Assembly: GCF_009193255.1 (NCBI RefSeq)
Contig: NZ_WACG01000005.1
Span: 310,001-374,000, forward strand
Reading direction: 5' to 3'
DNA from: Arthrobacter koreensis
GTDB lineage: Bacteria; Actinomycetota; Actinomycetes; Actinomycetales; Micrococcaceae
Length of the DNA stretch: 64,000 bases
The position numbers and the translations under genes were made by a program. The notes under the pieces were generated by a model that had not been told where the DNA came from, did not search any database, and saw only the letters and a program-made list of their open reading frames with translations. Shown piece by piece: positions 16,768-24,387 of this stretch (the stretch's first letter is position 1; each line of letters begins with the position of its first letter).

Positions 16768-17751
16768 CTACTGCGAGATCCAGCGCATTCGACCATCCGC
16801 TGCTGGAGCACAGATCATCGGCTTGCCTGTTTTCGTGACACCGACTCCTCCACTGCAGAAAGCACCGGGGTGGACAACATTCGGGCCTACCGGTGCAGGC
16901 ACCGGTTCAGGCGCTGGCGCAGGTACGGGCGCGGGCGCTGGAGCTGGCGGAACATACTGCTGTCTCACCTGTTCTTCGGCCAGACGCTGTGCCTCGGCGG
17001 CGGCCGCCTGCTCTTGGACTAGCCGCTGAGATTCTGCCGCCGCTTTCGCCGCTTCATCTGCCAACCGCTGCTGCTCAGCCTCTTCTGCCGCAACACGTGC
17101 AGATTCCGCCTGCTCGGCAGCAGCTATGCGATCAGCTTTCAGCTTGTCCGCGACGTCTTTTTCCATCCAGACAAACTCTTGGTGTTCGTTTTCAGCGCAC
17201 ACGAAGGTGACAACACCGGCACCTGCCTTCGTGGACGGTGACGCTGAAGGAGAAGCCGCAGCTCTTGAACCTGATGCCGATGGCGACGCCGTACCGACGG
17301 ACTCTCTTGTTTGGGTCATCCCGACTTTGGGGCATGACCCGCCCACGATGATTCGGGCAGTTGCCGACGGAGTAGGAGTGGGTGTCGGACTCAGGGACGC
17401 GGAAGGGCTGGTGCTGGAACTTGCGACAGGTTCAGCTACGGCAAGGTCTGGACCAGTCAGCCCCACTCCGACGAACCCAATCAGCAGGGCGGCGGCGCCG
17501 GATGCTAAGCCAATCTTCGCTCCCTTCGAAGAGCTGAAGGCCACCCAAGATCGGCGGCGGAAGATCAGGCTATATGCGGAAGTGATGAGTAAGAGCAGCC
17601 CGATCAGCAAGACCCATGCGCTGAAGCCTCCCATTTCGGGCAGCAGGGCAACCAGAAACAGTCCAGCCCCCCTCCAACTATCCAGGTGGACCTGAGCGGT
17701 TTCCATTTTTGGGCAGCATTGTGCGGCTTTGACGACATTGATTTCCCCCAT
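16768..17751 (-). CDS. Membrane-anchored protein with Cys-pair modules and Ala/Glu coiled coil
   Basis: About 327 residues. The start is uncertain: ATG 17751 is used, but GTG 17760 and ATG 17706 are possible and none has a good ribosome site. Two hydrophobic helices (about 30-65 and 78-100) are followed by a Ser/Thr/Pro-rich stretch. Then comes a first module with GGSCPKVGMTQT and VVTFVCAENEHQEFVW, a charged Ala/Glu/Gln coiled coil (about 200-265), a Pro-Ala linker, and a second module GAFCSGGVGVTKTGKPMICAPAADGRMRW. The second module is a frequent actinobacterial surface motif with two cysteines. Function is unknown. The C-terminal part is probably outside the membrane. Confidence 0.7.
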   Translation of the reverse strand: MGEINVVKAAQCCPKMETAQVHLDSWRGAGLFLVALLPEMGGFSAWVLLIGLLLLITSAYSLIFRRRSWVAFSSSKGAKIGLASGAAALLIGFVGVGLTGPDLAVAEPVASSSTSPSASLSPTPTPTPSATARIIVGGSCPKVGMTQTRESVGTASPSASGSRAAASPSASPSTKAGAGVVTFVCAENEHQEFVWMEKDVADKLKADRIAAAEQAESARVAAEEAEQQRLADEAAKAAAESQRLVQEQAAAAEAQRLAEEQVRQQYVPPAPAPAPVPAPAPEPVPAPVGPNVVHPGAFCSGGVGVTKTGKPMICAPAADGRMRWISQ

Positions 17752-17760
17752 AACACACAA

Positions 17761-18082
17761 GCGATCATGGATGCATAAGCATCGGGTGAGAACGTATCAG
17801 CTCGCTCATCCCATCAGGCGGAGACACGCAGAATTAATCAAGCGTTATCCAACGCGGGTTCGCCCAAGCCGGAAGCTGCTGCCCACCCGCACTCAATACC
17901 GTCGTCGCCCCGACGCAGCGCCGCGGGCGATCTGTCTCAGGTGGAACTGGCCGGCACCATTGGGGCGGCAGTGTCCGAGTCCGGAGTTGCCGGGTACGCG
18001 GCGTTCTCCGCGCAGGTGGGAGTGTCCTTCGGAGTATCTGACTGGGGTGCATGCCAGGGCCACGCCGGGGTTTGGAGAGGGG
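17761..18082. other. Gap with no recognisable gene
   Basis: 322 bp between two leftward genes. A plus-strand frame from 17941 reads smoothly for about 35 residues (ELAGTIGAAVSESGVAGYAAF) and could be a gene remnant, but it runs into the antisense of the DinB-like gene. No hairpin or promoter stands out. Confidence 0.4.
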
Positions 18083-18589
18083 TTAGTCCGGCTGACTGGT
18101 TCGGGCAGCCAGGAGCAGCTCCCTCAGGATGTCGGCGTGACCGCAGTGCTGCGCAAGCTCTCGGAGCATGTGCTGCTGAACCCAGCGCAGGGGCAGCGGT
18201 CCTCTGCGGTTTCCGGGCAGCAGATCGTCCCCATTCAGCCCGTCGACCGCGCTCTTGGAAAGTTCCACCGCCTGCGTATATCCGGCGAGAACGGACTCAA
18301 TGGTGTCTGTTTCCGCCAGCTCGAACGATTCGTCCGGAGTTTCCGGGATCCCCAGTTCTGCGCGGGACGCACCCGTCACCGCCTCGCCGAACCAGACGCG
18401 CTCCACAAAAGTGGCGTGCTTCACCAGGCCGAGGAGCGTGGTCTTGGAGGGAACCATCCGGCGGCTGGCTTCATCCTCGGTGAGGCCATCGAGGCAGTGC
18501 ACGAGCATGCTGCGGTGCTGGTCGATGAACCTGCCTAGCTGCGCATCGACGGGTGCAAGGTAGGTGTCCTTGTGGTCAGGCTCGTGCAA
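18083..18589 (-). CDS. DinB/DUF664-like four-helix protein
   Basis: 168 residues. The pattern fits the DinB/DUF664 (mycothiol- or bacillithiol-S-transferase-like) fold: an opening ATG region with FIDQHRSMLVHCLDGLTEDEASRRMVPSKTTLLGLVKHATFVERVWFGEAV and a closing LPLRWVQQHMLRELAQHCGHADILREL. Histidines at about 58, 142 and 147 are placed like the family's metal ligands (LVKHA, HMLRELAQHCGH). Specific substrate is unknown. It lies 54 bp after the arginine deiminase gene in the same direction. Confidence 0.85.
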   Translation of the reverse strand: MHEPDHKDTYLAPVDAQLGRFIDQHRSMLVHCLDGLTEDEASRRMVPSKTTLLGLVKHATFVERVWFGEAVTGASRAELGIPETPDESFELAETDTIESVLAGYTQAVELSKSAVDGLNGDDLLPGNRRGPLPLRWVQQHMLRELAQHCGHADILRELLLAARTSQPD

Positions 18590-18643
18590 CTGGTCCCCTG
18601 CTCTGTCGACGGATCATGCAGCCTCTTCCTTGCACTGAAAACG

Positions 18644-19906
18644 TCACTCCAGCCCGTCCCGGACGATCGGGCAGGTCATGCAGTGCCCGCCGCCGCGGCC
18701 GCGGCCCAGCTCGGCTCCCACAATGGGAATCACCTCAACGCCGGCGTTCCGCAGCGCCGCGTTGGTCTGGGTGTTGCGGTCATAGGTGAACACCACGCCG
18801 GGCTCGAGTGCGACGGCGTTGTTTGCGCTGTCCCACTGCTGGCGTTCGGTGGCGTGGTAGTCCCCGGCGGTCTCCACGAGCCGCAGCTTCTTGTAACCCA
18901 TCGCCTCCGCCACCACGTCCACGAAGCGGCGGTCCCGCTCGTCCCGAACTTCGAGGCCGGGGGCTTTGTCCGACGGGTGGATGGTGAACGGGTGGATACC
19001 GTCCACGATCGCCGGATGGATGGTAGCCAAGTCCCGGTCCGCGAAGGTGAACACGGTGTCCAGATGCATCGCGGCACGCAGCTTCGGCATCCCCGCCACC
19101 ACGATCCGCTCCGCGGCCCCGTCCGCGAACAGCGCCTGCGCCAGCTGGGTGATGGCCTGCCGGGAGGTCCGCTCCCCCATGCCAAGCAGCACGGTGCCGT
19201 TGCCTACGGGCATCACGTCGCCGCCTTCCAGGGTGGCTTGGCTCCAGTCCTGTTCGGCGTCGCCCCACCAGATCTTCGATCCGGCGTAGTCCCGGTGGAA
19301 CCGGTAGATGGACTGCATCAGCAGGGTTTCGTCGTGCCGGGCCGGCCAGTACAGCGGGTTCAGGGTCAGTCCCGAGCCGATCCAGCAGGTGGTGTCCCGG
19401 GTGTAGAGGGTGTTGGGTAGCGGAGGCAGCAGGTACTCGGGCCGCCCCTGGGACTCCCGGATCAGCCCGACGTAACCGCTGCGGTAATCCACCGGAAGGT
19501 CCGACGTCGTCAGGCCGCCAATGAGGTAGCGCGCGAGTTCCGCTCCGGAGAGCGAATCCAGGAAGGCGCGGACGCCGGCAACCAGCCCCAGGCCCACGCG
19601 GTTGGGGATGATCTTGCGGTCCAGCAGCCAGGCCCTCGCATCGGGCAGATCCATGGTCTGGCCCAGCAGGTCATGCAGTTCCACCACCTCGACGCCGCGG
19701 CTGGTCATCTTGACCACAAAGTCAGCGTGGTCGCGCTTCGCGTTGTCCACCCACAGCACGTCATCGAACAGCAGGTCTTCCCGGTTGGTGGGAGTCAGGC
19801 GTTCGTGCGCCAGGCCCGGCGCGCAGACCAGGACCTTGCGCAGCTTGCCCACCTCGGAGTGGACGCCGTAGGACGCGGCCGCGCCTGCGGCGGTTGCGGA
19901 GGGCAT
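18644..19906 (-). CDS. arcA: Arginine deiminase
   Basis: 420 residues, the usual length. It converts arginine to citrulline and ammonia. Landmarks are the opening [17 protein letters not shown], the guanidino-binding [14 protein letters not shown] region, [35 protein letters not shown] and the catalytic Cys409 in [10 protein letters not shown]. The start ATG 19906 follows AAGGAGATT. No arcB, arcC or arginine/ornithine antiporter gene is adjacent, so it is not a full arginine-fermentation operon here. A dyad at 19928-19941 upstream may be the control site. Confidence 0.95.
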   Translation of the reverse strand: MPSATAAGAAASYGVHSEVGKLRKVLVCAPGLAHERLTPTNREDLLFDDVLWVDNAKRDHADFVVKMTSRGVEVVELHDLLGQTMDLPDARAWLLDRKIIPNRVGLGLVAGVRAFLDSLSGAELARYLIGGLTTSDLPVDYRSGYVGLIRESQGRPEYLLPPLPNTLYTRDTTCWIGSGLTLNPLYWPARHDETLLMQSIYRFHRDYAGSKIWWGDAEQDWSQATLEGGDVMPVGNGTVLLGMGERTSRQAITQLAQALFADGAAERIVVAGMPKLRAAMHLDTVFTFADRDLATIHPAIVDGIHPFTIHPSDKAPGLEVRDERDRRFVDVVAEAMGYKKLRLVETAGDYHATERQQWDSANNAVALEPGVVFTYDRNTQTNAALRNAGVEVIPIVGAELGRGRGGGHCMTCPIVRDGLE

Positions 19907-19927
19907 GCTGAATCTCCTTGGTGCTTA

Positions 19928-19941
19928 GTAAGTAGACTTAC
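19928..19941. promoter_or_regulatory. Dyad upstream of arcA
   Basis: GTAAGT-AG-ACTTAC is a perfect inverted repeat lying 22-35 bp upstream of the arcA start codon, within the likely promoter. It does not match the ArgR box pattern. The binding protein is unknown. Confidence 0.45.
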
Positions 19942-19986
19942 GAACATCCTCGCAGAAGGAACCGCGGTCTCCGAATCGGAGGGTGC

Positions 19987-21237
19987 CTACCGGGCGGCGG
20001 CACCCCGCATGGCCGCGTTGGGAACGCCGGCAAGGTTCCGCAGATGCTCCGGCCCCAGCTCGGCCACACTCGTAGCGCCGATCAGCTGCATCACCAGGGT
20101 CATCTCCGTCCGCAGGATTTCCAGCGCCCGGTCCACACCCTGCCTTCCGCCGGCCATCAGCCCGTACAGGTAGGCGCGGCCGATCAGGGTGAAGTCGGCA
20201 CCGGCGGCCAGCGCCGCCACGATGTCCCCGCCGGACATGATCCCGGAGTCCAGGATCAGCTGCGCTTCGGGCCCGACGGCGGCACGGATCTCCGGCAGCA
20301 CCTTCAGCGGAACCGGGGCACGGTCCAGCTGCCGGCCGCCGTGGTTGGAAACCACGAGGGCGTCCGCACCGCGGGCCAGGACGTCGACGGCGTCGGACGC
20401 GGACTGGATGCCCTTCACGATCAGTTTCCCGGACCAGTTCTCCCGCAGCCAGGCCAGGTCCTCCAGGTTCAGCGATGGATCGAACATGGTGTTGACCTGC
20501 TCAGCCACCGACGTCCGCTCCCCCTCGAAGTTCGCGAAGCCCAGCGGCTTGGTGGTCAGGAAGTTGAACCACTACTCCGGCCGGTAGGACGCATCGAGGA
20601 TGGTCTTCGCGGTGAGGGTGGGCGGCAGCGTCATGCCGTTGCGGGTGTCGCGGTACCGCGCGCCGGAAACCGGGGTGTCCACGGTGACGACCAGCGCCCC
20701 GAACCCGGCAGCTTCCGCCCGGCGGATCAGTTCCAGGGACCGGGGACGGTCCTTCCAGAGGTAGAGCTGGAACCAGCGGTCGGCGTCGGGCGCTTCCGCG
20801 GCGACCTCCTCGATGGACACCGTGCCCATGGTGGAGAGGGAGAACGGAATCCCGAACGACGCCGCTGCCTGCGCTCCGGCCACCTCACCTTCGGCGTGCA
20901 TCAGCCGTGTCAGGCCGGTGGGCGCGATGCCCACCGGCAGGGCGGCGTGCGCTCCGGCGATCGTGGTGCGCAGGTCCACGGCTGCGACGTCGCGCAGCAC
21001 GTGCGGGTTGAATTCGACGGCGTCGAACGCGTCCCGGTTCCGGCGCAGCGAGTGCTCGGCGAAGGAACCGCCGTCCACATACTCGAACGCCGCCGTCGGG
21101 ACCCGCCGCCGGGCGGTGTTCCGCAGGTCCGCGATGGTGTTGGCCTTGGCGAGGCGGGCTCGCCGCCGGTCGGGGTCGAAGGCCTTGAACTGGACGAGTT
21201 CGCGGAGTTCGGAGTACTGGGGAATTCGGCGCTTCAT
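19987..21237 (-). pseudogene. FMN-dependent alpha-hydroxyacid oxidase/dehydrogenase (LldD/lactate 2-monooxygenase-like) broken by an in-frame TAG
   Basis: From ATG 21237 the frame encodes residues 1-221, meets TAG at 20574-20572, then continues in the same frame for 195 more residues to 19987. The two halves make one intact-looking family member. The first half has FEYVDGGSFAEHSLRRN, GIAPTGLTRLMH, STMGTVSIEE, FQLYLWKDR and VVTVDTPVSGARYRDTRNG. The second half has LIVKGIQSASDAVDVLARGADALVVSNHGGRQLD, with catalytic His in SNHGGR, then LILDSGIMSGGD and LIGRAYLYGL. The codon before TGG-TTC-AAC-TTC is TAG where an aromatic residue, probably Trp (TGG), is expected, so a single base change explains it. 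No frameshift is seen. It is probably inactive unless the stop is read through or is a sequencing error. Confidence 0.85.
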
Positions 21238-21259
21238 GGCTGCTTTCGAAAGGGTGGGA

Positions 21260-22252
21260 TTAGTCAATGACGGTGTCGGCGGCGTCGAGCATGTCCTGCG
21301 GAAGGGTGATGCCCATGCGTGCCGCAGCGGACTTGTTGAGCACCAGCAGGGATTCGGTCTGCTTTTCCACGGGCATGCCGGCCGGGTCTTCGCCTTCAAG
21401 GATCTTGATGGCCATCAGCGCGGTCTGGTAGCCGAGCTGTTCGTAGTCCAGGCCGTAGGTGGCGACGCCGCCGGCCTCCACGGACGCGGCATCGCCGACG
21501 ACGAGGGGAATCTGCTTCGTTTCCGCGGCTTCCACCACGCTGTCGATGGCGGCAACCACGTGCGAGTCGGTCGGGACGTAGAGTGCGTCCACGTCCAGGG
21601 ACTGGGCGGCCTGCTGCACCTCGGAGGTCGCGGAGATGGCGGCCTCCTTCAGTTCCATGCCGAGTTCTTCGGCGGCTTCCCGGGCCAGGTCCACCTGCAC
21701 GCGGGAGTTCACTTCGCCGGAGGAGTAGACGACGCCGATGGTCTTGGCGTCCGGGGCAAGTTCCTTGATCAGCGCCATCTGGTCTTCCACCGGGCCGAGG
21801 TTGCTGGTTCCGGTGATGTTGGCCCCGGGGGCGTCCCACGATTCGACGATCCCGGCTTCCACCGGCTCGGTGACGGCGGAGAAGACCACGGGGATGTTGC
21901 CGACGGCCTGCGCCACGCTCTGGGCTGCGGGGGTGGCGATGGCGAAGACCAGGTCAAGGTCCGACGACGCGAAGCCGGCGGCGATCTGGGTGGCGGTGGC
22001 CTGGTCGCCCTGGGCGTTCTGGTAGTCGTACTCCACGCCCTCGCCCTCGGGGTAGCCGTTTTCGCTCATGCCCTTGATGAAGCCTTCGCGGGTGTCGTCG
22101 AGGGCTTCGATGTCCATGAGCTGGGAGATGCCGATCTTCACCGGTCCGTCTCCCCCGCCGTCGCCGGTTCCGGCGTCCGAGCCGCAGGAGGTGAGGAAGA
22201 TTCCGGTGGTGAGCAGGGTGGCGGTACCGAGGGTGCTGAGTGAACGCTTCAT
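21260..22252 (-). CDS. ABC-type substrate-binding lipoprotein, PF04392/TrpX-like
   Basis: 330 residues. A lipoprotein signal ends FLTSC, with Cys23. The body matches the ABC_sub_bind family: KIGISQLMDIEALDDTREGFIKGMSENGY, then ATPAAQSVAQAVGNIPVVFSAVTEPVEAG, TGTSNLGPVEDQMALIKELAPDAKTIGVVYSSGE and ALYVPTDSHVVAAIDSVV. Such proteins normally have a permease and an ATPase next door, as in TrpXYZ, but none is present here. It lies between the GntR-type regulator (61 bp upstream) and the broken hydroxyacid oxidase (22 bp downstream) in one leftward unit. Confidence 0.85.
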   Translation of the reverse strand: MKRSLSTLGTATLLTTGIFLTSCGSDAGTGDGGGDGPVKIGISQLMDIEALDDTREGFIKGMSENGYPEGEGVEYDYQNAQGDQATATQIAAGFASSDLDLVFAIATPAAQSVAQAVGNIPVVFSAVTEPVEAGIVESWDAPGANITGTSNLGPVEDQMALIKELAPDAKTIGVVYSSGEVNSRVQVDLAREAAEELGMELKEAAISATSEVQQAAQSLDVDALYVPTDSHVVAAIDSVVEAAETKQIPLVVGDAASVEAGGVATYGLDYEQLGYQTALMAIKILEGEDPAGMPVEKQTESLLVLNKSAAARMGITLPQDMLDAADTVID

Positions 22253-22313
22253 TGCGCTGCCTTTCGGGTGGGCGGGGTGCTGGCTGAGTTAGGGGGTTTC
22301 GGGTGGTTCAGGG

Positions 22314-23027
22314 CTAGAGCGGTCCGGCGTTGTAGAAGGTGCGGATCATGGCGGCATTGGCTTCAAGCAGATGGTCATGCATGAGCTGCTGCGCTGCTTC
22401 GGCGTTGCCGGTGGCGACGGCGTCGAAGATCGCTTCGTGGGCGGTGCGTTCCTCCGTGGAGGAGAAGTGGTCGTGTGCCATGGGCATCAGGTGGTAGAAG
22501 CGCATGACCTCGTCGGTGAGGCTGCGGTCCATGGCTGCGGCGCGGGTGTTGCGGGAAGCATGGGCGCAGGTGACGTGGAAGTCGCGGGCAGCGGAGAGCC
22601 GCTCTTCCAGGGTGTTTCCATCGCGGAACTGGTCCTCGATGCGGGCGCGGAGTTCGGTGACGAGTTCGGCGGTGACGTTGCGGGCCGCTGCTGCGACCAG
22701 CGGGGGTTCGAGAATGAGGCGCAGGTCCATGACTTCGCGGACGTCGTGGAAGCTGAGGCTGCGCACCATGTAGCCCTTGCGCGGCAGCACGCTGACCAGG
22801 CCTTCGACGGTGAGCATCTGCAGTGCTTCGCGGACTGGCGTCTTGGAGACGCCGTATTCGCGGGCGAGGTCCGGTTCCGTGAAGATCTGTCCCGGGCGCA
22901 GTTCGGCGCGGATGATCTGCCGGCGGATCATGCTGCGGATCCGTTCGGGCTGGGACTGGGGTGCTGCTTCTTTCGCGGCGGGCGCGCTGCCCGTACGCAG
23001 CGGGTGGACGTTGTCCGCGGACGTCAT
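22314..23027 (-). CDS. GntR-family regulator, FadR/FCD subfamily
   Basis: 237 residues. The N-terminal winged helix is clear: RRQIIRAELRPGQIFTEPDLAREYGVSKTPVREALQMLTVEGLVSVLPRKGYMV, about 33-86. The all-helical FCD effector domain follows, with metal-type histidines in HVTCAHASRN and HEAIFDAVATGNAEAAQQLMHDHL. FCD regulators usually respond to organic acids, fitting the downstream hydroxyacid oxidase and binding protein. It is divergent from the first gene of the defence island, and a dyad at 23061-23073 in the shared gap could be its operator. Confidence 0.9.
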   Translation of the reverse strand: MTSADNVHPLRTGSAPAAKEAAPQSQPERIRSMIRRQIIRAELRPGQIFTEPDLAREYGVSKTPVREALQMLTVEGLVSVLPRKGYMVRSLSFHDVREVMDLRLILEPPLVAAAARNVTAELVTELRARIEDQFRDGNTLEERLSAARDFHVTCAHASRNTRAAAMDRSLTDEVMRFYHLMPMAHDHFSSTEERTAHEAIFDAVATGNAEAAQQLMHDHLLEANAAMIRTFYNAGPL

Positions 23028-23060
23028 GATGTGACCTGCATAACAGAGATGCTACAGATA

Positions 23061-23073
23061 TATCTCAGAGATA
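23061..23073. promoter_or_regulatory. Candidate GntR operator in the divergent gap
   Basis: TATCTCAGAGATA is a perfect dyad around one central base, 34 bp upstream of the GntR gene and 79 bp upstream of the cytosine methyltransferase gene. An autoregulatory role is inferred from its position. Confidence 0.45.
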
Positions 23074-23151
23074 CAAGAGATCCGGGGACCGTGACGTGCC
23101 CGTCACGTCCTGCCGGATGTCTTCAGAAAAGCGGATAACCTTACTCTCAAG

Positions 23152-24258
23152 ATGAAGACCCAGACCCAGCTCCGCGCGCCGTTCGAACGTACAGTTTCCC
23201 CGGAGTCCATCCGAGTATTGGACCTCTTTTCGGGTGCCGGCGGTCTCACTCACGGGTTCTATGCCGCTTCCACTCGGTTCGTCACCGAAAGAGCAGTTGA
23301 GTTCGATCCAGCCGCGGCTGCGACATACGCTGCAACCTTCGGGCGGAAGGTCTATGCCGGACCGATCCAGGAGTGGCTCCACAAAGAAGACGTGCCGGAA
23401 GTGGACGTGGTCATAGGCGGCCCGCCTTGCCAGGGTTTTTCGCTGCTGGGCAAGAGAAACGCTCTAGATGAGCGCAACTCCTTGTGGGAGCACTATGCGT
23501 CTTCTCTGATTCGCGCAAAACCAAAATATTTTATCGTTGAGAACGTCGGCGCCTTTGGTAAGTCCCAGCAGCTTGTGGATTTCAAGGATGCAACGAAGCC
23601 CGACGGGTTCCTCCGCGACTACAGCTTTGAATGGCATGTTCTGAATGCCGCCGACTATGGCGCCCCTCAGGCACGAAAGCGAGCCATACTGATCGGTCAC
23701 CACCGAGACTTGCCGTTCCCCGGTTTTCCTCCGCCTACCCACGTAGGACGTCACCTTTCCGTTCGACAGGCATTATCAGGCGTGCCGATAGACGTGGACG
23801 GGACCGAGTTGCCGGACCGACGCACGGCAGTTGGCGACAAGTCCATGCCTGGGGCATTCAGGACCACGGAGTTGCATCTGGGCCGCGACTACGCGCAGCT
23901 TTCCCTGGATCGCTTCGCAGCCATCCCGCCTGGCGGCAACCGCATGGATCTGCCCGACCACCTGCTAGCTCCTTGCTGGGTCAACCATAAGAGTGGATCC
24001 GGCGACGTCATGGGCCGTCTCCGCTGGGACACCCCGGCGGTCACCATCCGGACAGAGTTCTTCAAACCCGAAAAGGGACGCTACATACATCCGAGCGCCA
24101 ACCGAGCCATCACGCACCTCGAGGCTGCCCGATTGCAGGGATTTCCGGACGAGCACCTCTGGGTTGGTTCAAAGACTGCCATAGCCAAGCAGATCGGCAA
24201 CGCCGTGCCGCTTCATCTGGGCAGGGCAATAGCGTCTCAGCTTCTCCTGCAGCTTTAG
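23152..24258 (+). CDS. drmMII: C5-cytosine DNA methyltransferase (DISARM DrmMII-like)
   Basis: 368 residues. All main motifs are visible: I (DLFSGAGGLTHGF, 24-36), IV (GGPPCQGFS, catalytic C93), VI (ENV, 130-132), VIII (PQARKRAILIG) and IX/X (RLQGFPDEHLW then IAKQIGNAVP). The target-recognition region lies at roughly 190-310. It methylates cytosine in a sequence not readable from here. It is the first gene of arm A. The next gene follows after 130 bp. No Shine-Dalgarno precedes ATG 23152, and TAACCT (23135-23140) sits where a minus-10 element of a leaderless message would be. The symbol is by role in DISARM class 2 and is tentative. Confidence 0.85.
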   Translation: MKTQTQLRAPFERTVSPESIRVLDLFSGAGGLTHGFYAASTRFVTERAVEFDPAAAATYAATFGRKVYAGPIQEWLHKEDVPEVDVVIGGPPCQGFSLLGKRNALDERNSLWEHYASSLIRAKPKYFIVENVGAFGKSQQLVDFKDATKPDGFLRDYSFEWHVLNAADYGAPQARKRAILIGHHRDLPFPGFPPPTHVGRHLSVRQALSGVPIDVDGTELPDRRTAVGDKSMPGAFRTTELHLGRDYAQLSLDRFAAIPPGGNRMDLPDHLLAPCWVNHKSGSGDVMGRLRWDTPAVTIRTEFFKPEKGRYIHPSANRAITHLEAARLQGFPDEHLWVGSKTAIAKQIGNAVPLHLGRAIASQLLLQL

Positions 24259-24387
24259 TTCGGAAAATGCTGGTTCCTGCGGTCCGTCGCTGAAGCTATG
24301 TCAGTGCCAGCAGGTATAACTGATGAACCAGCTATTTGAACGACCCTGACGCAAGGCGTTGGGCTTCCGGGGGGAAGTTAACAAAAT

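Noticed and set aside
17941-18483. 180-codon plus-strand frame starting with GTG
   Set aside because: The first 35 codons look gene-like but the rest is antisense to the DinB-like gene, so at most it is a remnant.
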